Shown one piece after another: positions 6,692 through 12,805 of a DNA stretch of 12,805 nt. Both the position numbers and the translations under genes were made by a program. Below the pieces are notes generated by a model that ran no database searches, was not told the DNA's origin, and saw nothing but the letters and a program-made list of their open reading frames with translations. The DNA lies in NCBI GenBank assembly GCA_049511115.1, contig JBEKYH010000092.1, positions 1 to 12,805 of the forward strand, written 5' to 3'. Within the stretch, counting starts at the first letter, position 1, and the number at the start of each line of letters is the position of its first letter. Source of the stretch: JBEKYH01 sp049511115. GTDB lineage: Bacteria; Planctomycetota; Phycisphaerae; Tepidisphaerales; Tepidisphaeraceae.

Positions 6692-7738
6692 TCACTTCAA
6701 CTTCAACGACAACCCCTCCTGTTCCCACTGCTCCAGCAGCCGCTGCATCACCTGGAGATTGCTGTCCAATTCGCGGCTGTCGTCCACCAAGGCCTGGTAG
6801 AGCTTGGGGTCGTTGACGGCCAGGCCGGCAGAGCCTTGGCCTTTGTCGATCTTGTCGGTGATGTCGTGCATCGAATCCAGCAGGCTCGACGCGCGGGTGA
6901 GGGCGTCGCCAAGCTGCTTGGAGACATCGTCCACATGTCCCTGCGTGTCGGCGATGGCCCCTTTCGCCTGCGTCAGCACGTCGGTGGCCTGCTGGGAAAT
7001 CTGCGGGAGGCCGGCCGTGAATTTCTGCAAATCCTCCGATGCCTTGCGGGCGTTGGCCAATGTCTCGGCCAAATCCGAATGCACCGATGGATCGCCGACG
7101 AGTTTTTGCACGGCGTCGAAGGTCTGGCCGGCCTTGGTGGCCTGGGCGCTGAAATTGTCCAGGGTATCGACCAGGTGCTTCACGAGTTGCTGGTCGCGGA
7201 TGATGTCGCTGGTCTGCTTGATGCCGGCCGCGGCGCCGGCGATTTCATCGGCGGTGTCGGCAAACTCGGTGGGAATAATGTCCAGCTTCAGGCCGACGTA
7301 CCGGGCGTGCAGGCGCGGATAGCCGCCGCTCTGGCTGGGCTGGAAAAGCTGGGGCGGCTCCTCCTGTTTGGTCTTGGGGTCTTTGAGCAATTCCAGGGAA
7401 ATCGACCATCCGCCGCCGATGATGTTGGTGTTGACGATGTCCGGCTCGACGTTGATCGGAATAGGCGGGCTGATGGCCAATTCACCGGTGATGGTGACGC
7501 CGGTGCCGCTGTCGTTCCGCCGCAGGGTATCGACGTGGCCGATGACAATTCCCTGGTAAGTGATCGGCGAGCCTTCATTGAGGCCGTCGACGCGGTCAGC
7601 GTCAAAGACGACCGCCATCGACGGGGCCGCGAACAGCTTGGCCGACCTTGTGCCAAAGTTGAGGAACATCCAGCCAAAAATGCTCCCCGCGATGATAACG
7701 GTGACTCCGACCAGGAAATTTCGTTTGTTTGCGGACAT
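6692..7738 (-). CDS. MCE / MlaD-family lipid-transport substrate-binding protein
   Basis: This 348-residue protein has the classic MlaD/Mce layout. A short cytoplasmic start (MSANKRN) leads to one membrane helix (8-26) that anchors it in the inner membrane. An MCE domain follows (about 40-118), with VVFDADRVDGLNEGSPITYQG, IGHVDTLR and NTNIIGGGWSISLELLKD. A long helical, coiled-coil-like region runs through 160-300. The tail GQGSAGLAVNDPKLYQALVDD (300-320) resembles the end of many MlaD-like proteins. Proteins of this type carry lipids between membranes with an MlaE-type permease and an MlaF-type ATPase. Neither partner is next to it here: the upstream side is repeat DNA and then purB. The ATG at 7738 gives a good anchor sequence, but its ribosome site is weak (AAGGA, about 15 bases upstream). 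Confidence 0.9.
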   Translation of the reverse strand: MSANKRNFLVGVTVIIAGSIFGWMFLNFGTRSAKLFAAPSMAVVFDADRVDGLNEGSPITYQGIVIGHVDTLRRNDSGTGVTITGELAISPPIPINVEPDIVNTNIIGGGWSISLELLKDPKTKQEEPPQLFQPSQSGGYPRLHARYVGLKLDIIPTEFADTADEIAGAAAGIKQTSDIIRDQQLVKHLVDTLDNFSAQATKAGQTFDAVQKLVGDPSVHSDLAETLANARKASEDLQKFTAGLPQISQQATDVLTQAKGAIADTQGHVDDVSKQLGDALTRASSLLDSMHDITDKIDKGQGSAGLAVNDPKLYQALVDDSRELDSNLQVMQRLLEQWEQEGLSLKLK

Positions 7739-7770
7739 AGGTGGCGGACATCATCCTTCGCCGGGGCGAG

Positions 7771-7802
7771 AAAAAAAAGGAGCCGCCTGGAAAAAGGCAG
7801 CC
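7771..7802 (-). terminator. Rho-independent terminator just upstream of the MCE gene
   Basis: On the minus strand GGCTGCCT (7802-7795) and AGGCGGCT (7788-7781) form an 8-bp stem with two G-U pairs and a loop of TTTTCC. Two C residues follow, then eight T residues (7778-7771). This is a textbook intrinsic terminator. It ends only 32 bases before the MCE start codon. It may close transcription coming from purB, or act as an attenuator in the MCE leader. A GC-rich inverted repeat (CCGCGG...CCGCGG, about 7825-7840) lies just upstream on the transcript and could be a competing fold; that is speculation. Confidence 0.7.
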
Positions 7803-7905
7803 GTCGCGACGCACTCACTATAGGCCCGCGGGGCCGCCGCGGCATTAATCCCCCGTGAATAGATGCCAGAATGCGCCAATTCTTTTGAGGACGAACGAAC
7901 TTAAC

Positions 7906-8133
7906 CCGCCCCGGAGGGGCGGACGAATGTAGCCACGGGTGAAGCGAAGCGCAACCCGTGGAAGCAGATCAAATGGCGCACCCGCCCCGGCAGGGGCGGA
8001 GGAAGTTGAATAGGGCGTCTTGGCATCCCGCCGGAGCGTTTCCTTCGCCCGCTTCGGGGCGAATAGTCGGCGACGTTTCCCACGAGTTGCGCTTCGCTTC
8101 ACTCGTGGCTACCAACCGTCGCCCCGCTGGGGC
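7906..8133. repeat. Composite palindromic repeat: two inverted units of three hairpins each
   Basis: Most of the 466-bp gap between the MCE gene and purB is a repeat of two units in opposite orientation. Unit A has a GC hairpin (CCGCCCC 7906-7912 / GGGGCGG 7916-7922), a central hairpin 7929-7961 (stem CCACGGGT / ACCCGTGG) and a second GC hairpin (7982-7999). Unit B, reversed, has hairpins at 8044-8063 (TTCGCCC / GGGCGAA), 8080-8112 (stem CCACGAGT / ACTCGTGG) and 8121-8133 (GCCCC / GGGGC). The two 33-base central hairpins are reverse complements except at two positions, which are paired to each other in the stem. No gene is seen here. The element resembles repeats spread through planctomycete intergenic DNA, from memory and unverified. 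Confidence 0.8.
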
Positions 8134-8204
8134 TAAGAACGGAAGCGGTTTCAGTCTACAGGTTTCTTTGGCAGACCCACGCCAGGGTAGCGTCTGAAAA
8201 GTCG

Positions 8205-9662
8205 CTACACCTTCATCTCCGCACTTCGCCCCAGCACCGCCGCATAACGCTCTCGAATCGGCTTAACAATTCTCTCCACAAACTCTTCCACCTGCTCCGG
8301 CGAGCGGCCCACAAACGCCGACGCCTCCGCCACCTTGCTCATCTCCACGCTCTTAAACGCCGGCTCCCTGGCCAGGCGTTCCAGCAGATCATTAGGCCGG
8401 CCATGCATCTTGACCTGCTCCCCCGCGGCCAGCGAATGGCGGCGGATGATCTCGTGCGCGTCCTGCCGGCTCGCTCCCGCCGCGACGGCGGCCATGAGGA
8501 TTTCCTCGGTGGCCATGAATGGCAATTCCGCCGCGACATACGCCTCGATCGTCTTGGGATAAACCACCATCCCGCGCGCCACGCTCACCACAATCCGCAA
8601 ACAGCCGTCGATGGCCAGGAACGGCTCGGGGATGGCCAGCCGCTTGTTGCTGGAATCATCCAGCGTGCGCTCAAGCCACTGCTCGGCGGCGGTTTGCAGC
8701 GGCGAATTGGCCAGGCTGATGACAAATCTGGCCAGGCCCGTCGCCCGCTCGCAAAGCATGGGATTGCGCTTGTAGGCCATCGCGCTGGAGCCGACCTGCT
8801 CCTCCTCGAACGGCTCTTCGATCTGCTTCATGCCGGCGAGGAGGCGGATGTCATTGGCGAACTTATGCACGCCGCTGGCGATGGTTGCCAGCGAGCAGAT
8901 GACCTGCGCATCGAGCTTGCGCGGATAAGTCTGGCCGGTGACGCTGTAACTTTCGGCAAAGCCAAAACGCTCGGTCACCATGCGATCGAGCATCCCGACC
9001 TTGGCGTGGTCGCCATTGAAGAGGGCGAGGAACGACGCCTGCGTGCCGGTGGTGCCTTTGACGCCGCGGAAGCGCATCGTCGAGAGGCGATGCTCGACCT
9101 CTTCCAAATCCAGGGCGAAATCCTGCGCCCACAAGGCCGCGCGCTTGCCGACGGTGGTAAGCTGGGCCGGCTGAAAATGCGTGTACGAGAGCGTCGGCAA
9201 ATCCTTCCACTTCACCGCGAACTTGGCCAGTTCATCCACCGCGTTGGCCAGCCATTGCGCGACGAGTTTCAAAGCGTCGCGCATGATGAGCAGGTCGGCG
9301 TTATCCACCACGTACATGCTGGTGGCCCCCAGGTGAATGATCCCCTTGGCCGCCGGAGCGGCTTCCTCGAAGGTGCGGATGTGAGCCATGACATCGTGCC
9401 GCAGGCGAGCCTCCCAATCGCGCGCCTTGGCAAAGTCAATGTCATCAACCGCCTTCTCCATCTGCTCCAAAGCGGCCGCCGTGATGCGCGTCAGCCCAAG
9501 CTCGCGCTCACACCGGGCGAGTTCGAGCCAGAGGCGACGCCACAGGCCGAATTTATGGCGCGGCGAGAAGAGGCGGAGCATCTCCGGCCCCGCATTTCGC
9601 GCGGCCAAAGGGGATTGGTAGGTGTCGTGAGCGTCGGTGGTTTTTTCATTCGGTTGGGGCAC
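8205..9662 (-). CDS. purB: Adenylosuccinate lyase, animal-like type
   Basis: This enzyme performs two steps of purine synthesis: it cleaves SAICAR to AICAR, and adenylosuccinate to AMP, releasing fumarate each time. The 485-residue protein carries the lyase signature GSSAMAYKRNP (291-301) with the mobile-loop serines 292/293. It also has THFQPAQ (161-167) with the likely general acid His162, RLRHDVMAH (87-94), IIHLGATS (108-115) and KGTTGTQASF (202-211). Length and many stretches (PLQTAAEQWLERTLDDSSN, VVYPKTIEA, ELPFMATE) are close to human ADSL. They resemble the short Bacillus or E. coli types less. It should be cytoplasmic and tetrameric. The start is GTG at 9662, needed to keep the N-terminal YQSPLAARNAGPEM that is shared with the animal enzymes. 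It is not in a purine operon here. Confidence 0.96.
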   Translation of the reverse strand: MPQPNEKTTDAHDTYQSPLAARNAGPEMLRLFSPRHKFGLWRRLWLELARCERELGLTRITAAALEQMEKAVDDIDFAKARDWEARLRHDVMAHIRTFEEAAPAAKGIIHLGATSMYVVDNADLLIMRDALKLVAQWLANAVDELAKFAVKWKDLPTLSYTHFQPAQLTTVGKRAALWAQDFALDLEEVEHRLSTMRFRGVKGTTGTQASFLALFNGDHAKVGMLDRMVTERFGFAESYSVTGQTYPRKLDAQVICSLATIASGVHKFANDIRLLAGMKQIEEPFEEEQVGSSAMAYKRNPMLCERATGLARFVISLANSPLQTAAEQWLERTLDDSSNKRLAIPEPFLAIDGCLRIVVSVARGMVVYPKTIEAYVAAELPFMATEEILMAAVAAGASRQDAHEIIRRHSLAAGEQVKMHGRPNDLLERLAREPAFKSVEMSKVAEASAFVGRSPEQVEEFVERIVKPIRERYAAVLGRSAEMKV

Positions 9663-9683
9663 GGGGGGATTCTATAGGGAGAT

Positions 9684-9749
9684 GGGGGTTGGGGGGAGGG
9701 GGAGGATGAGGGGGTGACACGGTGAGGGGGTGACAGGGTGACACGGTGA
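9684..9749. repeat. G-run cluster (G-quadruplex motif) and 14-bp direct repeat upstream of purB
   Basis: On the plus strand, 9684-9714 contains four runs of five or six G separated by 2, 1 and 7 bases, a strong potential G-quadruplex motif. It starts 22 bp upstream of the purB GTG, on the template strand for that gene. Next to it the sequence GGGTGACACGGTGA occurs exactly at 9712-9725 and 9736-9749, with a partial copy (GGGGGTGACA) between. The purB promoter should lie in this 114-bp gap, but I cannot define it. Confidence 0.6.
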
Positions 9750-9776
9750 ATTGGCTAAGCGCGGTTTTGGAAGTGT

Positions 9777-10244
9777 TTATTGCGAAATTAATTCAGCCCG
9801 GATGATCCGCCTTGTGCGCATGATCTCGGTTGCCGGAAAGACCAGGAACATAAGTGCCGGCAACCAATACGGGAACGTGACGGTGAACTGGCCCAGTCGA
9901 TTTGCTGAATGTCTGAGGTCCGACAGGTACCAGTAGCCAAATCCCATCGGGTAGATTTCGGGCGCCACGGGCGAGCCGAACAGATCCCACCCTCCCGCCC
10001 AAGTGTCATCCCGATTCAGAATCGAGCGCGACGAAGGCCGCGGGCTATGGTCGTACTCGTAGGAGATTTGCAATCGCCGATCATCCGTCTGACAAATGGC
10101 GAACAGTTGGGTTCTCGATATACCCCAGCAAAGGCACAGAACATGGTCATGGCACGGACTTACCCAGAGCGCCAGCGTCATCACAAACAGTGGCGCCGAA
10201 AGCATCACCAGGGCGCTTGAAAGTAATCGGCCGATTCGCTTCAT
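9777..10244 (-). CDS. Small two-helix membrane protein of unknown function
   Basis: From the ATG at 10244 the protein has 155 residues. It has an N-terminal membrane helix (about 8-28, LSSALVMLSAPLFVMTLALWV), an extracytoplasmic middle of about 95 residues with several Trp, Tyr and Cys, and a second helix near the end (FPYWLPALMFLVFPA, about 124-138) followed by a basic tail. This layout, including a Pro-Tyr/His-Trp at the start of the second helix, recalls a common planctomycete group of small membrane proteins, from memory and unnamed. An in-frame start at 10292 would overlap the divergent LysE gene, and AAAGG precedes 10244, so the shorter form is preferred. It is followed 114 bp later by purB on the same strand; co-transcription is possible but not shown. 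Confidence 0.65.
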   Translation of the reverse strand: MKRIGRLLSSALVMLSAPLFVMTLALWVSPCHDHVLCLCWGISRTQLFAICQTDDRRLQISYEYDHSPRPSSRSILNRDDTWAGGWDLFGSPVAPEIYPMGFGYWYLSDLRHSANRLGQFTVTFPYWLPALMFLVFPATEIMRTRRIIRAELISQ

Positions 10245-10274
10245 TTGTGCCTTTGTGTCCGGTAGCCTACCCCC

Positions 10275-10697
10275 ATGTTCGGCACGCGTCACTTATTGGT
10301 GTTCGTCCTGACGGGCATCCTCCTGAACCTCACGCCCGGCCAGGACACGATGTACATCCTGGGCCGGGGAATCCAGCAGGGCCGCCAGGCGGGGTTGATC
10401 TCGGCGCTGGGAATTTCCTCCTGCTCCCTTGTCCATACCTTCTCGGCCGCATTGGGCCTGTCGGCGATCCCCGCCGCTTCGGCGACGGCGTTTGAAATCG
10501 TGAAATGGATCGGCGCGGCTTATTTGTTTTATCTTGGGGCGATGATTCTGGCCAAACGATCTGCCATTTCCGCCAGCCCCCGGCATCAGATCAATGAGCG
10601 TTCTATCCACGCCGGACTTCTGCGCTTTAGACGGTGGGCTCCGCTAGAGATGCTTCAAGCAGGCGGCGTGCTTTTATTGCGTCCGGAAAAAAATTAA
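10275..10697 (+). pseudogene. LysE/RhtB-family exporter, N-terminal fragment of a broken gene
   Basis: The first 116 residues match the start of a LysE/RhtB amino-acid exporter: LLVFVLTGILLNLTPGQDTM (7-26), YILGRGIQQGRQAGLISALG (27-46), then helices at about 47-65 and 74-93. The family signature NLTPGxDTM is clear. At about base 10622 (after GLL, where the family continues with TNxLNPK) the similarity stops. The frame then runs 24 more residues of unrelated sequence, read through the opposite strand of another gene, to a stop at 10697. Intact members have about 205 residues, so the later helices are missing. The matching C-terminus reappears at 11279-11410. It is divergent from the membrane protein at 9777-10244, with 30 bp between starts. 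No clear ribosome site is visible. I consider the exporter non-functional. Confidence 0.8.
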
Positions 10698-11127
10698 AGC
10701 AAAGGAATGCGACGCCAAAAAGAAACAAAATCGAGCCGCCGATTATGCCGGCGATCGGATCGGCATATGGAGTCCGGGGAGCGAAAAGGGAAAACACCGT
10801 GACGCAACCAACGGCACCGAACCATATGACCGAAAATGCAAATGCGAACGGCTGCAAAACTGCCGTGACATTTATTGCCGAAGCCGCCGGACGGGGCATA
10901 ATGCGCCCGCGGAAGATGACAAAAGAGCGGTTCGTTCGTCGTACCTCAAAGAAGTCCCCGTCGACCATGCCGCGGAATAGCGGCTTAGAAGGGTTCGGGC
11001 GATACACGGAGTCCATATCCCAAAATCCAAATAACTTAATTGGTCCGGCTGGATCGGATAGGAGCTTACGTAGTCGGGCGTTGATTTCTTGCCTATTGAG
11101 AGGAGAGTCGATTTGGAACCGGTACAT
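10627..11127 (-). CDS. Two-helix membrane protein inserted within the broken LysE gene
   Basis: From ATG at 11127 the protein has 166 residues; the ATGs at 11157 and 11223 are alternatives, and none has a good ribosome site. The first 80 residues are soluble, with RFQIDSPLNRQEINARLRKL and a segment FRGMVDGDFFEVRRTNRSFV leading to IFRGRI. Two membrane helices follow (about 91-114 and 124-147), then a basic C-terminal helix (DAIKARRLLEASLAE). The pattern of a G-x-(V/I)-x-G-x-x-F segment followed by a pair of helices recalls a recurring group of bacterial hypothetical membrane proteins, from memory and without a known role. It lies wholly inside the gap between the two LysE fragments and in the opposite direction. 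The region appears more AT-rich than its surroundings, consistent with arrival from elsewhere. Confidence 0.68.
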   Translation of the reverse strand: MYRFQIDSPLNRQEINARLRKLLSDPAGPIKLFGFWDMDSVYRPNPSKPLFRGMVDGDFFEVRRTNRSFVIFRGRIMPRPAASAINVTAVLQPFAFAFSVIWFGAVGCVTVFSLFAPRTPYADPIAGIIGGSILFLFGVAFLCFNFFPDAIKARRLLEASLAEPTV

Positions 11128-11278
11128 AGGCACTACTTCATTGTACCGAGCTTTCATTTCATTGGCGGCGGAAAGCGGGCGGAAAACGGGACAGGTCCGG
11201 GACAGGTCCAATTCCAAACGCAACTCCTGCGAAATCGGACCGGGCGCATTTTACAGCGGCACTTTCCCTGCACTGTGT

Positions 11279-11410
11279 ACAGTAGCCTACGCATCCGGTT
11301 CGATCAGCGCCGCGTTGCAACGCCGGCCGGCGTTTGGCCAGATCACCGAAAAGCTGGCGGGGGGATTGGTTGTGCTCCTTGGTGTGCGGCTGGCCACATG
11401 CAGGAGGTGA
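11279..11410 (+). pseudogene. LysE/RhtB-family exporter, C-terminal fragment of the broken gene
   Basis: This frame encodes TVAYASGSISAALQRRPAFG and continues through QITEKLAGGLVVLLGVRLA to TCRR and a stop at 11408-11410. It matches the usual end of LysE/RhtB exporters, where a basic loop is followed by a glycine-rich last helix and GxRLA. Together with the fragment at 10275 it accounts for about 160 of the expected 205 residues; some 45 to 50 residues from the middle are not found in any frame between. The match may extend a little upstream (GTFPALC), so the left limit is approximate. It lacks its own start. Confidence 0.7.
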
Positions 11411-11464
11411 ACCAAGTTCCACGTTAACAATTGAGCCTACAGTTGACTAAGCGGCGTCCCAAAC

Positions 11465-11503
11465 CAAGTAAGATTTACTTGTAAGTTGCAGATGATGCAT
11501 CAT
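11465..11503. promoter_or_regulatory. Two perfect palindromes in the leader of the PEP-CTERM gene
   Basis: CAAGTAAGATTTACTTG at 11465-11481 is an inverted repeat with 7-bp arms, and ATGATGCATCAT at 11492-11503 is a 12-bp palindrome. Both lie in the 159-bp gap before the PEP-CTERM gene. A TTGACT at 11443-11448 could be a -35 box, but no well spaced -10 box is seen. Either palindrome could be an operator; there is no T-run to make the first one a terminator. Confidence 0.35.
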
Positions 11504-11569
11504 AATCCGTATGCAAGCGTTGTCGGAGGTGGGGAGAAAGTGATCCGCCATCTGTCTCAGGGAGAGGAA

Positions 11570-12790
11570 ATGCAACGTACTCGACTAAAAGCGCGTTTAC
11601 TAAACCGGGAACTGGCATGCGCTGCCACAGTGATTTTAATCCTGCTGCTGGCCGGGCGTGTCATGGCACAAACGAACTACTCGGCCACAGTGCTCTATCC
11701 GCTTATTTTACCGAGTGGCTTCGAGCCAGGATCGGAGGTGTTGAGTCCGGCTTCGCCAGGCCAAGCCGTCGTCGCAGGCCAAGCCGTAAGTAATGGCATA
11801 AACGCGGCGACCGCCAATAGCCAAAACGCCCTCGTTTGGACCACGCCTGGCGGGTTGGTGACGGACCTGAATCCGGCCGGATTCACGACCTCTTATGCTC
11901 TCGCCACCGACGGCGCACAGCAGGTCGGCTTCGGGACTGCGAACGCCACTGACGACGCACTCCTATGGTCCGGTACCGCCGCGTCCGCCGTAATTCTGAA
12001 TCCGTCCGGCATTAGTGACATGATCGCCGTCGGTATTGGCGGCGGTCAGGAGGTGGGCTACGGCGATGTGCCTTCGGCCGACTTAACACAGCACGCCTTC
12101 CTATGGTCGGGTACAGCTGCATCGGCCGTTGACTTGACTCCAACCCTTGAAGGCGGCAGGGCGGACGCCCTTGCTACCGATGGAGTACAGCAGGTTGGAT
12201 ACTATAAGGACAGTGGGAGCAGTCTTGAAGCTATGCTTTGGTCCGGAACCGCCGCCTCGGCGGTAAACCTGAATCCCACGAATCTACCTGGTATCCTTCT
12301 TTCGGCAGCCATTGCGGTCGGTGGCGCCCAACAGGTTGGTTTCTGCATCGAACCGGGCGGCGACAACTACACCCACGCTGTGCTCTGGTCAGGGACCGGA
12401 GCTTCGGCAGTTGACCTTAACCCAACGGGCCTCACTGGGCTCGTCCAATCTATCGCCGACGGCACTAACGGTTTCCAGCAAGTCGGCTATGGCACGACGC
12501 TGACCAACCTGAATGAGGCCTTGCTTTGGTCTGGCTCGGCTGGCTCGGCGATCGACCTTCAATCGCTTCTGCCCTCGGTGGGAACCTGGACCCAATCGAT
12601 GGCCTGCAGCATCGACCCTATGGGCAATGTTTACGGGATTGCCACCGGTACGCTGGACGGCGTGACCGGCAATTTCGCCGTCGAATGGTCCCCCGTCCCC
12701 GAACCCGGCACGGTCACACTCCTGGCCGCCTTTGCCGCCGGCCTTTTGATGCGGCGGAGGAGAACAGCGACACTTCGCCGTAGCCTCTAG
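11570..12790 (+). CDS. PEP-CTERM exported protein with seven HAF-type repeats
   Basis: From ATG at 11570, preceded by a GGAGAGG ribosome site, the protein has 406 residues. A signal peptide covers about 1-33 (ATVILILLLAGRVMAQ). The body holds seven repeats of 43-53 residues. Each begins with A-x-x-W, starting at 87, 130, 176, 221, 270, 317 and 370; most continue as WSGTAASAVDLNP and several end in DGxQQVGYG. This matches the extracellular HAF repeat family (TIGR02913); seven units suggest a beta-propeller, which is inference. The end, VPEPGTVTLLAAFAAGLLMR (376-395) plus a basic tail, is a PEP-CTERM sorting signal: VPEP, a membrane helix and an Arg cluster. Such proteins are processed by exosortase and placed at the cell surface; no exosortase gene is in the window. 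The frame's upstream extension to 11486 lacks a signal-like start and is excluded. Confidence 0.92.
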   Translation: MQRTRLKARLLNRELACAATVILILLLAGRVMAQTNYSATVLYPLILPSGFEPGSEVLSPASPGQAVVAGQAVSNGINAATANSQNALVWTTPGGLVTDLNPAGFTTSYALATDGAQQVGFGTANATDDALLWSGTAASAVILNPSGISDMIAVGIGGGQEVGYGDVPSADLTQHAFLWSGTAASAVDLTPTLEGGRADALATDGVQQVGYYKDSGSSLEAMLWSGTAASAVNLNPTNLPGILLSAAIAVGGAQQVGFCIEPGGDNYTHAVLWSGTGASAVDLNPTGLTGLVQSIADGTNGFQQVGYGTTLTNLNEALLWSGSAGSAIDLQSLLPSVGTWTQSMACSIDPMGNVYGIATGTLDGVTGNFAVEWSPVPEPGTVTLLAAFAAGLLMRRRRTATLRRSL

Positions 12791-12805
12791 CTTTATTTAA
12801 TGATT

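Noticed and set aside
7812..7823. ACTCACTATAGG, matching the core of the phage T7 promoter
   Set aside because: Only 12 bases match and the upstream half (TAATACG) is absent; the sequence around it is ordinary genomic DNA, so chance is the better explanation.
6836..7858. 340-codon open frame on the plus strand opposite the MCE gene
   Set aside because: Antisense to a confidently assigned gene; its composition (Val, Gly, Asp, Arg rich, no domain) is the usual shadow in GC-rich DNA.
8403..9677. 424-codon open frame on the plus strand opposite purB
   Set aside because: Antisense shadow of a clearly conserved enzyme; His/Arg/Gly-rich with no recognisable domain or ribosome site.
10634..11410. 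258-codon plus-strand frame joined to the LysE C-terminal remnant
   Set aside because: Its first 200 codons are the antisense of the 10627-11127 gene; only the last part (about 11279 onward) is meaningful.

Overview
The window reads as a piece of a moderately GC-rich bacterial chromosome, most likely from a planctomycete or a close relative (PVC group). This rests on a PEP-CTERM protein built of HAF-type repeats, several small secreted or membrane proteins of a style common in planctomycetes, and intergenic space filled with palindromic repeats. No 16S rRNA or other decisive marker is present, so the assignment is an inference. I found no CRISPR array, tRNA, rRNA or transposase, and no recognisable defence island.

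Layout, left to right: the end of an unrecognised membrane protein (+); a TIM-barrel sugar isomerase/epimerase (-); a 130-bp imperfect palindrome; a one-motif CDGSH iron-sulfur protein (+); an inverted repeat; a 3-methyladenine DNA glycosylase (+); a two-gene operon of exported proteins of unknown function (-), the first of which holds an internal domain duplication; an exported phosphoesterase (+); a DUF1275 membrane protein (-); a small gene with an in-frame amber codon (-); an MCE/MlaD-type protein (-) with an intrinsic terminator just before its start; a composite palindromic repeat; an adenylosuccinate lyase of the animal-like type (-); a two-helix membrane protein (-); a LysE/RhtB exporter gene (+) broken in the middle by a segment carrying an unrelated reverse-strand membrane gene; and a PEP-CTERM protein (+) of seven repeats.

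The genes do not form one pathway. Housekeeping functions (purB, DNA glycosylase, sugar isomerase) are mixed with envelope and exported proteins. The strongest leads are structural: the replaced middle of the LysE gene, the terminator in the MCE leader, the amber-interrupted small gene, and three palindromic repeat families. In one of these the two hairpin copies differ by paired changes that keep the stem. I see no convincing new multi-gene system; the two-gene exported-protein operon is the best candidate for undescribed function.
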